A stretch of DNA of 64,000 nt from Kingella denitrificans ATCC 33394 (GCF_000190695.1 NZ_GL870929.1:1154917-1218916); one strand, 5' to 3'; counted from the stretch's first letter, positions 9,941 through 18,420 are shown. Notes: generated by a model from the sequence alone, not told the origin. Program-made: numbers and translations.

Positions 9941-10351
9941 ATGTTGGATTTATTGCTGTTGTTGCTGTTTGCCAAAATGCAGGACCATGTTTACGAAGAA
10001 GCCCCTGCTTGGAAATGGGCGCTGGCGTGTTCCGCCGTCATTGTCGGCAAGTCTTGGATTCTGAAATCGACCGGAATCGGCGCGGAAACCACATTGGTTG
10101 CAGCCATCATCGCCTTTGCCATGCTGTTTTTCTATGCATGGGGCTATTTTGCCTTACTGCGCCAAGTGGGCGATTCCTTGCTTTTGTGGCTGTTGGTTTT
10201 TTTCGGCGGCGCAATTTTGCCGTTTCTGCTTTCAGTCTGGGCAATCACCCAGACAATCGAGAACGGCCCGCCCGTCCGCGGGCATAACGAATGGTCTGTG
10301 CCTGCCCAAGCGGCGGCCGCGCATCGCGTTTTGCCCGATTGGGCAGCTTAA
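9941..10351 (+). CDS. Hypothetical inner-membrane protein, 136 residues
   Basis: Not recognised. About four hydrophobic segments (residues 2-11, 26-45, 48-70 and 78-100) are followed by a hydrophilic C-terminal tail of about 35 residues. GGGAGA upstream supports the start. In the 256 bases between divergent lpdA and this gene there is an exact lone DUS at 9803-9814 but no other clear signal. The next gene, an OsmC-like protein, starts 41 bases later on the same strand, so the two may be co-transcribed. Confidence 0.6.
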   Translation: MLDLLLLLLFAKMQDHVYEEAPAWKWALACSAVIVGKSWILKSTGIGAETTLVAAIIAFAMLFFYAWGYFALLRQVGDSLLLWLLVFFGGAILPFLLSVWAITQTIENGPPVRGHNEWSVPAQAAAAHRVLPDWAA

Positions 10352-10392
10352 TGTATTGAACTGTTTTTAAAGAGAAAGGTGTAAAAGTAAAA

Positions 10393-10815
10393 ATGAAGAT
10401 TATCAACCGTTGGGTGGAAGGACGCTGCTTTGTGGCCAGCAACGAGCAAGGCAACAGCGTTGTGATGGAAGGTGCGGCAGACGAAGGCGCGGTGCGGCGC
10501 GGTGCCAGCCCTATGGAAATGCTGCTGATGGGCGTTGCAGGCTGCTCCAGCACCGATGTGGTCGATATTGCCAAAAAACAGCGGCAGAAAATTACCGGCT
10601 GCATCACCACCGTCGAAGCGGAGCGTGCCGACAGCATCCCCAAAGTGTTCACCAAAATCCACATCCACTTCAAAGTGTTGGGGCATGATTTGAAAGAAGA
10701 GAGCATTGCCAAAGCCGTGCAGTTGTCGGCGGAAAAATATTGCTCCGCATCCATCATGCTGGGCAAGGCGGCGGAGATTTCGCACAGCTTCGAAATTGCC
10801 GAAGCGGACGTTTAA
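10393..10815 (+). CDS. OsmC/Ohr-family protein (YhfA-like)
   Basis: 140 residues, the typical length for the small OsmC family. The two conserved cysteines are Cys51 (GVAGCSSTDV) and Cys117 (EKYCSASIML), which in OsmC and Ohr proteins reduce organic hydroperoxides. The sequence is closer to the YhfA branch, whose substrate is less certain. It is probably cytoplasmic with a role in oxidative stress. The reading frame ends 27 bases before a DUS hairpin, and fur is convergent on the other side. Confidence 0.85.
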   Translation: MKIINRWVEGRCFVASNEQGNSVVMEGAADEGAVRRGASPMEMLLMGVAGCSSTDVVDIAKKQRQKITGCITTVEAERADSIPKVFTKIHIHFKVLGHDLKEESIAKAVQLSAEKYCSASIMLGKAAEISHSFEIAEADV

Positions 10816-10842
10816 CCGTTTCCCAACGCCACCAAAACAAAG

Positions 10843-10880
10843 TGCAGGCTGCTTTCCGTTATCCGAAAAAGCAGCCTGCA
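10843..10880. terminator. Inverted DUS pair between the OsmC-like gene and fur
   Basis: TGCAGGCTGCTT (10843-10854) and AAGCAGCCTGCA (10869-10880) lie between two convergent genes. It is well placed as a bidirectional terminator. Confidence 0.85.
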
Positions 10881-10900
10881 CTTCTGTTTGCAATGAAAAA

Positions 10901-11326
10901 TCAACGTTTTTCTTTTTTCTGGCACTCCGCGCACACGCCATACATATACAGCGCGTGATCGACAATGCGGAAGCCGTTTTCTTCGGCAATCCTGTCTTGC
11001 AGCGCTTCGATTTCCTCGCTGTGAAACTCAATCACCGAGCCGCATTTCACGCACACGATATGGTCGTGGTGGCCGCCTTTGTTCAATTCATATACCGCCT
11101 TGCCCGTTTCGAAATGGTGGCGCAGCAGGATGCCCGCCTGCTCAAACTGCGTCAGCACGCGGTAAATGGTGGCCACGCCGATTTCAATGCCCTCATCCAG
11201 TAAAATGCGGTACACATCTTCGGCACTCAAATGTTCTTCTGCGTGTGTTTCAAACAAATCCAAAATTTTCAGGCGCGGGCCGGTCACCTTCAAACCGTTG
11301 TCTTTTAATTGGGATATATTGTTCAT
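10901..11326 (-). CDS. fur: Ferric uptake regulator Fur
   Basis: 141 residues, close to the meningococcal protein. The winged-helix region (residues about 10-80, LKVTGPRLKILDLFE ... ATIYRVLTQFEQAGIL) is followed by the metal and dimer region with HHDHIVCVKCG and a final CAEC. Fur represses iron uptake genes when bound to ferrous iron. The ATG at 11326 matches the family start. The longer frame to 11392 adds 22 residues unlike Fur. It diverges from bamE-dapB, the same order I recall in Neisseria. Possible targets in this window are hemA and the TonB-dependent receptor, where Fur-box-like sites occur. Confidence 0.97.
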   Translation of the reverse strand: MNNISQLKDNGLKVTGPRLKILDLFETHAEEHLSAEDVYRILLDEGIEIGVATIYRVLTQFEQAGILLRHHFETGKAVYELNKGGHHDHIVCVKCGSVIEFHSEEIEALQDRIAEENGFRIVDHALYMYGVCAECQKKEKR

Positions 11327-11360
11327 ATTTATGTGACTTTCCGATAAAACAATTGAAATA

Positions 11361-11387
11361 TTGTCGATAGAATAATTGCCGTATAAT
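11361..11387 (+). promoter_or_regulatory. Candidate promoter for bamE-dapB
   Basis: TATAAT at 11382-11387 with TTGTCG at 11361-11366 and a short 15-base spacer. It lies in the fur/bamE divergent region about 125 bases before the bamE start. The -10 is perfect but the spacing is sub-optimal. Confidence 0.45.
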
Positions 11388-11510
11388 AGCACCTTTTAAC
11401 CGTTTGCTTGCAAATAATTGATAAAAGTTGTCAATAAGGGTATTTGAACCCGCGCGATTGTGGTATCTTCCCGACTGTTTAAAAGCCCCATTTATCCGAA
11501 AGGTCATCTT

Positions 11511-11885
11511 GTGAAAGCATTATTATCCGCCGCCGCTCTGGCCGTCTGCGTCAGCGCGTGTACCCCTGCCTTGGTCGAAAAACTGCCTTATTACCGGCTG
11601 TCCGTCGTGCAGGGCATCCCGCTGGATGCCGCGTCCGTTTTGGCCGTGAAAGAAGGCATGACCCGCCAGCAGGTGGAAATGGAAATCGGCGCGCCCCTGC
11701 TACGCCCCAGCTTCCGCGCCGACCGCTGGGATTATGTTTACGAAGTGTCGCGCGGCGGCAAAGTGAAAGAAAACCGCACGCTCACCATTCATTTCGGTGC
11801 GGACGGCACGGTGAACCACATTGAAGGCGACGCGCTGGATTTCGCCCGCCAACAAATCCAACATAACCAACAGGGTAACCAATAA
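11511..11885 (+). CDS. bamE: Outer membrane assembly lipoprotein BamE
   Basis: 124 residues starting at a GTG (11511) preceded by GAAAGG. The signal peptide ends at a lipobox-like VSAC (Cys17). The mature part has the BamE/SmpA fold signature: KEGMTRQQVEMEIGAPL, then WDYVYEVSRGGKVKENRTLTIHFGADGTVNHIEG. BamE is a non-essential partner in the BAM complex that inserts outer-membrane barrels. Its stop overlaps the dapB start by one base (TAATG), so the two are translationally coupled. The frame to 11460 is open but adds a non-signal leader. Confidence 0.93.
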   Translation: MKALLSAAALAVCVSACTPALVEKLPYYRLSVVQGIPLDAASVLAVKEGMTRQQVEMEIGAPLLRPSFRADRWDYVYEVSRGGKVKENRTLTIHFGADGTVNHIEGDALDFARQQIQHNQQGNQ

Positions 11886-12706
11886 TGACGCAGCAAATCA
11901 GAATTGCCGTGGCCGGCGCGAACGGCCGTATGGGCAAAGTATTGGTGGAAGCGGTGCAGCAAAACCCCCGAACCGTGCTGACAGGCGCGTTGGAACACGC
12001 AGGTTCCGATGCCTTGGATTTGGACGCGGGCTATGCCATCGGCCAGAAAACCGGCGTATTGATTTCTGCTGACATGGATGCCGTGCTGGCCAACTGCGAC
12101 GTGGTGATTGATTTCACCCGGCCGGACGCTTCCCTGCCACTCATCGCCAAATGCGCGGAAAAAAACATCAAAATGGTCATCGGCACAACGGGTTATGACG
12201 ACAACGGCAAAGCGGCCATCGCCGCGGCGGCGCAGAAAAACGCGATTGTGTTCGCCGCCAATTACAGCGTGGGCGTGAACCTGACCTTCCATATCCTGGA
12301 CACGGTGGCGCGCGTGCTGAACGACGGCTACGACATCGAAATCATTGAAGCGCACCACCGCCACAAAGTCGATGCGCCCAGCGGCACGGCATTGCGTATG
12401 GGCGAAGTGATTGCCAATGCGTTGGGACGCGATTTGAAAACCTGCGCGGTATATGGCCGCGAAGGCCACACGGGCACGCGCGACCCGAACACCATCGGTT
12501 TTGCCACCGTGCGCGCGGGCGATATCGTGGGCGACCACACCGCCTTGTTCGCCACCGACGGCGAGCGCGTGGAAATCACCCACAAAGCCAGCAGCCGCAT
12601 GACGTTTGCCGCAGGCGCGGTGCGGGCGGCGGTGTGGCTGGACGGCCGCAAAACGGGCTTGTTCGATATGCAGGACGTGCTGGGTTTGCGCGGCACGTCA
12701 TCGTGA
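11885..12706 (+). CDS. dapB: 4-hydroxy-tetrahydrodipicolinate reductase
   Basis: 273 residues, the normal length. The N-terminal dinucleotide fold has AVAGANGRMGKVLVEAV near residues 8-24 and the family pattern IGTTGYDDNGKAAI. The substrate region carries the DapB signature EAHHRHKVDAPSGTALRMGE with catalytic His-His and Lys. It makes tetrahydrodipicolinate for diaminopimelate and lysine synthesis using NAD(P)H. It is coupled to bamE by a one-base overlap. Confidence 0.97.
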   Translation: MTQQIRIAVAGANGRMGKVLVEAVQQNPRTVLTGALEHAGSDALDLDAGYAIGQKTGVLISADMDAVLANCDVVIDFTRPDASLPLIAKCAEKNIKMVIGTTGYDDNGKAAIAAAAQKNAIVFAANYSVGVNLTFHILDTVARVLNDGYDIEIIEAHHRHKVDAPSGTALRMGEVIANALGRDLKTCAVYGREGHTGTRDPNTIGFATVRAGDIVGDHTALFATDGERVEITHKASSRMTFAAGAVRAAVWLDGRKTGLFDMQDVLGLRGTSS

Positions 12707-12715
12707 AAAACAACG

Positions 12716-12751
12716 TGCAGGCTGCTTTTGAAGCGTAAAAAGCAGCCTGCA
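12716..12751. terminator. Inverted DUS pair between dapB and pssA
   Basis: TGCAGGCTGCTT (12716-12727) and AAGCAGCCTGCA (12740-12751), loop of 12 bases. It separates two co-directional genes. The right arm ends 15 bases before the pssA start. Confidence 0.78.
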
Positions 12752-12766
12752 CATCGGGAAATCATC

Positions 12767-13549
12767 ATGCAGACAGAAAACGAAAACAGAGAAACCGCCG
12801 GCGTGGCAGGCAAAGTGCAGGCGTTGCGCCAAAACAGCATTTACCTGCTGCCCAACTCGTTCACCATCGCCGCCTTGTTTGCCGCATTTTTCGCCATCAC
12901 CCAATCCATGCACGGACGCTTTGAAAGCGCGGCCGTGTCCGTATTCATCGCCATGGTGCTGGACGGCATGGACGGGCGCGTGGCACGTTTGACCAACAGC
13001 CAGAGCGCGTTCGGCGAACAGCTCGACAGCCTGGCCGACATGGTCAGCTTCGGCGTTGCCCCCGCGCTGATTGTGTATAACTGGCATTTGTACCAATTCG
13101 GCAAACTGGGCTATTGCGTGGCGTTCGTCTATTGCGCCTGCGCCGCGTTGCGCCTTGCCCTGTTCAACACGCTCATCGGCAAAGTGGACAAAAAATGGTT
13201 CATCGGTATCCCCAGCCCGACGGCGGCCGCATTGGTGGTCGGATTGGTGTGGCTGGACTACAGCTACACGGACGGAATGTTCCAGCGCGCCAGCGTGTGG
13301 GTGGTGCTGCTGACCCTGTTCGCCGGCCTTTCAATGGTGGCGCAGGTACGCTTTTGGAGCTTCAAGGAAATCAATCCGCGCCTGAAAGTGCCGTTCATCG
13401 GCATGATTGGCCTGCTGCTGTTTTTAATGATATTCATCTTGGAACCCGCCTTGGTGCTGTTCGCCTTCTTCTTCGGCTACAGCCTGTCGGGCTACATCAT
13501 GTGGGCATGGCGCAAATTCAAAACGCGCCGCATCGCCAAAACATCATGA
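12767..13549 (+). CDS. pssA: CDP-diacylglycerol--serine O-phosphatidyltransferase
   Basis: 260 residues with about eight membrane segments. The CDP-alcohol phosphotransferase signature DG-x2-AR-x8-G-x3-D-x3-D is complete near residues 65-87 (LDGMDGRVARLTNSQSAFGEQLDSLADMVSFG). It makes phosphatidylserine, the precursor of phosphatidylethanolamine, in the inner membrane. This is the integral-membrane class II enzyme, unlike the soluble E. coli PssA. GGGAAA lies upstream of the ATG at 12767. A frame extension to 12728 would read the DUS and is not used. Confidence 0.93.
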   Translation: MQTENENRETAGVAGKVQALRQNSIYLLPNSFTIAALFAAFFAITQSMHGRFESAAVSVFIAMVLDGMDGRVARLTNSQSAFGEQLDSLADMVSFGVAPALIVYNWHLYQFGKLGYCVAFVYCACAALRLALFNTLIGKVDKKWFIGIPSPTAAALVVGLVWLDYSYTDGMFQRASVWVVLLTLFAGLSMVAQVRFWSFKEINPRLKVPFIGMIGLLLFLMIFILEPALVLFAFFFGYSLSGYIMWAWRKFKTRRIAKTS

Positions 13550-13558
13550 AAATGAAAG

Positions 13559-13595
13559 TGCAGGCTGCTTTTGCAAGGTTCAAAAGCAGCCTGCA
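13559..13595. terminator. Inverted DUS pair between pssA and dinB
   Basis: TGCAGGCTGCTT (13559-13570) and AAGCAGCCTGCA (13584-13595). The right arm ends 11 bases before the dinB ATG, so it also occupies the dinB leader. Confidence 0.78.
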
Positions 13596-13606
13596 CCCTT
13601 TAAGCC

Positions 13607-14674
13607 ATGCACACACGCAAAATCATCCACATCGATATGGACGCGTTTTACGCTTCCGTGGAACTGCGCGAGCAACCGCATTTGCGCGGCCTGCCCGTGG
13701 TGGTGGCGTGGGATTCGCCGCGCTCGGTGATTTGCGCCGCATCGTATGAAGCGCGAGCGTTCGGCTTGCGCTCCGCCATGTCTGCCGCCCGCGCCAAGCA
13801 GCTGTGCCCGCAAGCCGTGTTCGTGCCGCCGCATTTCGATTTATACCGCCAAGTATCACGGCAAATTCATCAGATTTTCCATCAATACACCGACCTGGTC
13901 GAACCGCTGGCCTTGGACGAAGCCTATCTGGACGTATCGCACAACAAATTGTCCGTGCCGTATGCCACGGACGTGGCCAGCCAAATCCGCGCGCAAATCT
14001 TCCAACAAACCGGGCTGACCGCATCCGCCGGCATCGCCCCGAACAAATTTCTGGCGAAAGTGGCCTCCGACTGGCGCAAGCCGAACGGGCAATTCGTGCT
14101 GCCGCCGCCCAAAATCGCCGCCTTCCTGCACGGTTTGCCGATTGAAAAAATTCCCGGCGTGGGGCAAAAAACCGCACAAAAACTGCACCGCTTCGGCTGG
14201 AAAACGGCGGGCGACGTGCAGGCTGCCTCCCGCATGCAGCTGGTGCACCTTTTGGGGCAATGGGGCTACCGTTTCTACGATTTGGTGCGCGGCGTGGACA
14301 ACCGCCCCGTGCAGCCTTCGCGTGAACGGGTGCAGATTTCCACCGAAATCACCGTGCCGGACGATTTGCCGCGCGAAGAAATCGCCCTGCATCTGCCCGA
14401 CTTGGCGCACGACATTTCCCTGCAAATGCAGCGCAAACGCACGCGCGGGCAAACGGTTACGCTGAAGCTGAAAACCAGCGACTTCCATATCTACACCCGA
14501 TCGCAAACCTATTCTTCGCCGCTGCCCGATGCCGAATCCCTGCTCAAAGCAGCCTGCACCCTGCTGCAAAAAATGCCCGGCGAACCCGAATACCGCCTCA
14601 TTGGCATCGGCATCAGCCATTTGCAGCCCGACCGACAACAGCCCGATTTGTGGCACACCGAAAGCACAGAATGA
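13607..14674 (+). CDS. dinB: DNA polymerase IV (Y family)
   Basis: 355 residues. Catalytic acidic residues are visible in IHIDMDAFYASVE (Asp10, Asp12) and LALDEAYLDV (Asp104, Glu105). SAGIAPNKFLAKVASD and the helix-hairpin-helix IPGVGQKTAQKLHRFGW follow, then the little-finger domain with its DNA contacts. It copies past damaged bases without proofreading. Near the end an exact DUS at 14547-14558 encodes KAACTL. The start is preceded by a DUS arm and no clear ribosome site. The stop overlaps the next gene by four bases (ATGA). Confidence 0.95.
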   Translation: MHTRKIIHIDMDAFYASVELREQPHLRGLPVVVAWDSPRSVICAASYEARAFGLRSAMSAARAKQLCPQAVFVPPHFDLYRQVSRQIHQIFHQYTDLVEPLALDEAYLDVSHNKLSVPYATDVASQIRAQIFQQTGLTASAGIAPNKFLAKVASDWRKPNGQFVLPPPKIAAFLHGLPIEKIPGVGQKTAQKLHRFGWKTAGDVQAASRMQLVHLLGQWGYRFYDLVRGVDNRPVQPSRERVQISTEITVPDDLPREEIALHLPDLAHDISLQMQRKRTRGQTVTLKLKTSDFHIYTRSQTYSSPLPDAESLLKAACTLLQKMPGEPEYRLIGIGISHLQPDRQQPDLWHTESTE

Positions 14675-16680
14675 CGACACACGACCCCTATTCCGCCTTG
14701 GAACGACTGGATTCGCCCGAAACACAAGCACTGCTGGCCAAAGCGCGGCAAAAAGTGCAGGCTGCTTTTCATTCCGCCGAATTCCACCGCACCAAAGCGG
14801 AAATCCTCGCCCAACTGCAAGACGAACGGCAAATCCCGTTCTGCCAGGAACACCGCGCGCGGATGTACCACTTCCACCAGTCCGCCGAATTCCCCAAAGG
14901 CTTGTACCGCGTGTGCAGCGCATCTTCCTACCGCGCCGGCCTGCCCGAATGGGAAGTGCTGTTTTCCGTGGCGGATTTTGACGCGCTGCTGGGCGACGAC
15001 GTGTATTTGGACGGCGTGTCGCATTATGTGGAACGGCCCGAAAAAACGCTGCTCACGCTGTCGTCCGCCGGTTCGGACAGCGCCTATACGCTGGAATTCG
15101 ATTTAAACAAAAAGGCGGTGGTGGACGGCGGCTTTCATTTCCCGCTCGGCAAAAACCATGTGGCCTGGCGCGATGAAGACAGCGTGTGGCTCTGCCCCGC
15201 GTGGGACGAACGCCAGCTCACGGATTCGGGCTATCCGCGCCAAGTGTGGCTGATGCGGCGCGGGCAAAGTTTGGCGGAAGCCGTGCCGGTATACGAAATG
15301 GCGGCGGACGGCGTGATGGTGAACGCGTGGCGTTATTTGGACGCGCAGGGTGCTCCGCTGGACTTGGTGGAAGCCAATACATCGTTCTTCCATAAAGATT
15401 ATTTTTATGTGAACGCGCAAAACGAAGCGGTGCCGCTGGCCTTGCCGAGCGATAGCGAAGTGGTGGGCTATCTGGCGGGGCAACTGCTGCTGCATTTGAA
15501 ATCGGACTGGCAGCGCAGCAAGCAGAAATACGGTGCAGGCTGCCTTTTGGCGGTGAAGCTGAACAAGGGCGAATTGGGCGAGGCGCAGTGCCTGTTTGCG
15601 CCCAATCCGCAGCAAGCATTGGAACTGATTGAAACCACGCGAAAATTCGTCATCGCCAGCCTGCTGGACAATGTGTCGGGCAGCCTGAAAGCGTGGAAAT
15701 GGGAACACGGCGCGTGGACGGAACAGGCGTTGCCCGTTTTCCCGAAAGGCGCGATTGAACTGGCCGACCAGCCTTGGGGCGGCGACACGGTGCATTTGGC
15801 CGCCAGCGATTTCGTCACCCCGCTCACGCTGTATTCGCTGGATTTGAACGTGATGGAGCTGACGGTATTGCGAAAGCAGCCTGCACAATTCGACGCGCAA
15901 GGCATTGACGTGCAGCAGCGTTTTGCCGAATCCGCAGACGGCACGCGCATTCCGTATTACTGGGTCGGCAAGCAGAAATCACCCGACACGCCCACATTGG
16001 TGTACTGCTACGGCGGCTTCGATGTGCCCGAACTGCCGCATTACATGGGCACCATCGGCAAACACTGGCTGGAGCGCGGCGGCGCGTTCGTGCTGGCGAA
16101 CATACGCGGCGGCGGCGAATTTGTCGGTTGGCACGAAGCCGCCATGCGCCGCAACAAGCACAAAAGCGTGGATGACCTGCTCGCCGTCATTGCCGACCTG
16201 CACGCACACGGATACACCAGCGCGCCGCACACCGCCATCCAAGGCGGCAGCAACGGCGGCCTGATAGTGGCTTCCGCGTTTTGCAGGCAGCCTGCACGCA
16301 TCGGCGCACTGGTTTGCGAAGTGCCGCTCACCGACATGCTGCGCTATACCGAACTCTACGCCGGTGCCAGCTGGGTGGAAGAATACGGCGACCCAGCTGA
16401 CCCCAAAATGCACGAATATTTGGCGCAATTTTCGCCCTATCACCAACTCTCAGGCAGCCTGCACTATCCGCCCGCCTTTATCACCACCAGCCTGGCGGAC
16501 GACCGCGTCCATCCTGCCCACGCGCTGAAATTCTATGCCAAGCTCGCCGCCGCGCAGCCCGACACGACCTGGCTTTACGCCCCCGAAACCGGCGGCCACA
16601 CCGGCAACGGCACGCAGGAACAAAGCGCGGACGAACTGGCGTGCCTGCTGGCGTTTTTGCGCCAAACCATCGGTTCATAA
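14671..16680 (+). CDS. Prolyl oligopeptidase family serine peptidase (S9A)
   Basis: 669 residues, the length of prolyl oligopeptidases. Residues about 1-400 form the beta-propeller-type N-terminal domain. The C-terminal hydrolase holds the catalytic Ser527 in GGSNGG, an Asp at 610/611 in SLADDRV and His643 in GGHTGNG. It probably cleaves short peptides after proline in the cytoplasm, as no signal peptide is present. The ATG at 14671 overlaps the dinB stop, indicating coupling. Exact DUS copies inside the frame encode VQAAF (14756-14767) and KQPAQ (15874-15885), in surface positions judging by their variable context. Confidence 0.9.
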   Translation: MTTHDPYSALERLDSPETQALLAKARQKVQAAFHSAEFHRTKAEILAQLQDERQIPFCQEHRARMYHFHQSAEFPKGLYRVCSASSYRAGLPEWEVLFSVADFDALLGDDVYLDGVSHYVERPEKTLLTLSSAGSDSAYTLEFDLNKKAVVDGGFHFPLGKNHVAWRDEDSVWLCPAWDERQLTDSGYPRQVWLMRRGQSLAEAVPVYEMAADGVMVNAWRYLDAQGAPLDLVEANTSFFHKDYFYVNAQNEAVPLALPSDSEVVGYLAGQLLLHLKSDWQRSKQKYGAGCLLAVKLNKGELGEAQCLFAPNPQQALELIETTRKFVIASLLDNVSGSLKAWKWEHGAWTEQALPVFPKGAIELADQPWGGDTVHLAASDFVTPLTLYSLDLNVMELTVLRKQPAQFDAQGIDVQQRFAESADGTRIPYYWVGKQKSPDTPTLVYCYGGFDVPELPHYMGTIGKHWLERGGAFVLANIRGGGEFVGWHEAAMRRNKHKSVDDLLAVIADLHAHGYTSAPHTAIQGGSNGGLIVASAFCRQPARIGALVCEVPLTDMLRYTELYAGASWVEEYGDPADPKMHEYLAQFSPYHQLSGSLHYPPAFITTSLADDRVHPAHALKFYAKLAAAQPDTTWLYAPETGGHTGNGTQEQSADELACLLAFLRQTIGS

Positions 16681-16682
16681 AA

Positions 16683-16720
16683 AAGCAGCCTGCACTCTGA
16701 ATTTGATGTGCAGGCTGCTT
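16683..16720. terminator. Inverted DUS pair after the S9 peptidase gene
   Basis: AAGCAGCCTGCA (16683-16694) begins two bases after the stop codon and pairs with TGCAGGCTGCTT (16709-16720). Confidence 0.83.
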
Positions 16721-16754
16721 TCTTGACGTGTGTGTTTATCGTATAAGAGATGGA

Positions 16755-16860
16755 TATAGTAAATTAAAATCGCAATGATACGGCGTTGGCTCGCCTTGAC
16801 GTACTACCTGTACGCCTTGCGGCTCGCCGCCTTGTCTCATTTTTATTTTAATCCACTATA
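16755..16860. repeat. Correia-like repeat element, copy 1 (106 bp)
   Basis: Begins TATAGTAAATTAAAAT and ends ATTTTAATCCACTATA, so the ends are inverted repeats. Internal blocks ACGGCGTTGGCTCGCCTTG, GTACTACCTGTACG and GGCTCGCCGCCTTGTCTCA parallel those of the neisserial Correia repeat enclosed element, as I recall that sequence. It is 106 bp, shorter than the usual 104-157 range maximum. It lies between the S9 peptidase and the CMD gene. Copies at 39643 and 47391 are related. Confidence 0.85.
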
Positions 16861-16867
16861 AAAAAGA

Positions 16868-17203
16868 TTAACGTTGTGCGTCCACCGCTTCCAAAGCACG
16901 CAGGGCATAAGTGTAGGCTGCACCGGCGTTCAGGGAAATGGCGGTGGCCAGCGCGCCGGCGATTTCGCTTTCCGTCGCGCCCGCTTTGGCGGCTGCGGCG
17001 GCATGGACGCTGATGCAGCTTTCGCAACGGGTGGTGATGGCAACGGCGATGGCAATCAGCTCGCGGGTTTTCGCATCCAACGCTTCGGCTGCGGCGGCTT
17101 GCTCCAATGCACCGTAGGCTTGCAGCATTTTCGGATGGTTTTTACCCAATTCGCCGAATGCTTTTTTCACGTGTGCGGTGTGTTCGGGCCAGTTTTGAAA
17201 CAT
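16868..17203 (-). CDS. Carboxymuconolactone decarboxylase (AhpD-like) family protein
   Basis: 111 residues. Residues about 25-100 match the CMD family. The redox pair Cys60-Glu-Ser-Cys63 with His67 (CESCISVHAAAA) is the AhpD-type active site, so it may act as a thiol-dependent peroxide reductase partner rather than a decarboxylase. A strong ribosome site (AAGGAAA) precedes the ATG at 17203. Its stop is only eight bases from the Correia-like element. It is divergent from an AraC-family regulator, a pairing commonly seen for CMD genes, so the regulator probably controls it. Confidence 0.85.
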   Translation of the reverse strand: MFQNWPEHTAHVKKAFGELGKNHPKMLQAYGALEQAAAAEALDAKTRELIAIAVAITTRCESCISVHAAAAAKAGATESEIAGALATAISLNAGAAYTYALRALEAVDAQR

Positions 17204-17298
17204 TTTGATTTCCTTTCCAATGTGTTTGCAAATAAAGGATGCTGCTCTTGCATGACAGATTTCAATTTAATCCGCCATCTTTACATCCGATGAATGGC

Positions 17299-17312
17299 AT
17301 TATTGCAATAAT
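17299..17312. promoter_or_regulatory. Perfect 14-bp palindrome between CMD and araC genes
   Basis: ATTATTGCAATAAT lies in the 158-base divergent region, 95 bases from the CMD start and 50 bases from the AraC start. It is a candidate operator. AraC proteins often prefer direct repeats, so another regulator or chance is possible. Confidence 0.35.
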
Positions 17313-17361
17313 CCGACTATTACAATCATCCAAAAATCTCATTCACTGGCAAAAAACACTT

Positions 17362-18306
17362 ATGGACACCTTGGACAAACTCATCGAACTGGCGCAAATC
17401 ACGGGCAGCGTGGACATACAATGCCTGTTCCGCGACAAATGGTACGCCCCGCACGAACGCAGGCGCGCACACGGCATCGCGCACCTTGTCATTGCCGGGG
17501 AAAGCTACATCAAAATAGAAGGCGAAGCCGAAGCGCGGCGGCTGAAAGCGGGCGACCTCATCTTCTTTCCGCGCAGTGCCGAGCACGTCCTCAGCAGCGA
17601 AGCAGCCTGCAACAACTGCGGCGATACACCTCATATCAACAATAGCGGCGCATTCACGGTTGCTTCATCCAATAGCGGTGGCGAAAAAGGGCTGGATTTG
17701 TTCTGCGCCCGCTTCGAATACGACGAACACGCCGACATCATGCACGACCTGCCCGAAACCGTCCTTATCAGCATGAACCACCCTTCGTTGCAATGCCTTG
17801 TATCCATGTTGCAATACGAAAGCGCGCACACGCTTTCCGGCTCGCGCGCCATCGTCAATGCCTTATCCTCCGTCCTCCTCGTCCTCATCGTCCGCGCCTA
17901 TCTCGAACAAGGCGGGGAAGCACCTTTGGGCGGCATACTCAACGGCCTGCGCGACAAACGCCTGCGCCAACTCATCCAAACCGTTGTCAGCCGCCCCGAA
18001 GACGAATGGAACATCGAAAAAATGACCGCACTGGCCAACCTTTCCCGCGCCCAACTCATGCGCCTGTTCAAACAGCAAACCGGCATCAGCCCGCACGCCT
18101 TCGTCAACCTCATCCGCCTGCGCCAAGCCGCCGTTCTGCTGCGGCAAACTGCCGATTCCGTTCTGTCCATCGCCTTGAATGTCGGCTTCCAATCCGAAAC
18201 CCATTTCGGCAAAGCGTTTAAAAAACAATACGGGATTTCGCCGGGGCAATATCGGAAAAATGAAGCGGCAGATACCGCCGCCATCCCCCTTTCCAACGGC
18301 ATTTGA
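17362..18306 (+). CDS. AraC-family transcriptional regulator with cupin sensor domain
   Basis: 314 residues from the ATG at 17362. The N-terminal half (about 10-190) is a cupin-like ligand domain (HLVIAGESYIKIEGEAEARRLKAGDLIFFPRSAEH). The C-terminal 100 residues hold two helix-turn-helix motifs: MTALANLSRAQLMRLFKQQTGISPHAFVNLIRL and VLSIALNVGFQSETHFGKAFKKQYGISPGQYR. An exact DUS at 17600-17611 encodes EAACNN between the cupin strands. The divergent CMD gene is the likely target. The ligand is unknown. An upstream in-frame start at 17239 would add 41 unrelated residues. Confidence 0.88.
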   Translation: MDTLDKLIELAQITGSVDIQCLFRDKWYAPHERRRAHGIAHLVIAGESYIKIEGEAEARRLKAGDLIFFPRSAEHVLSSEAACNNCGDTPHINNSGAFTVASSNSGGEKGLDLFCARFEYDEHADIMHDLPETVLISMNHPSLQCLVSMLQYESAHTLSGSRAIVNALSSVLLVLIVRAYLEQGGEAPLGGILNGLRDKRLRQLIQTVVSRPEDEWNIEKMTALANLSRAQLMRLFKQQTGISPHAFVNLIRLRQAAVLLRQTADSVLSIALNVGFQSETHFGKAFKKQYGISPGQYRKNEAADTAAIPLSNGI

Positions 18307-18401
18307 AAGGCCGTTTCCAGCAAAAGCAGCCTGCACCCCCATTCCCCAAAAAGAATAGGGTTTATGAAGAAATGAATTCGCTTTAAGTTCATTACTCTAA
18401 T

Positions 18402-18420
18402 CATTTGCAGGCTGCAAATG
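18402..18420. repeat. 19-bp perfect palindrome with a DUS-like core
   Basis: CATTTGCAGGCTGCAAATG is symmetrical around a central G and contains ten of the twelve DUS bases (TGCAGGCTGC). It lies between the AraC gene, after a lone exact DUS at 18324-18335, and the alpha carbonic anhydrase gene, 110 bases before that start. Confidence 0.5.

Noticed and set aside
11411..11430. Fur box in the fur/bamE gap
   Set aside because: AATAATTGATAAAAG has only scattered matches and no dyad, so autoregulation cannot be claimed.
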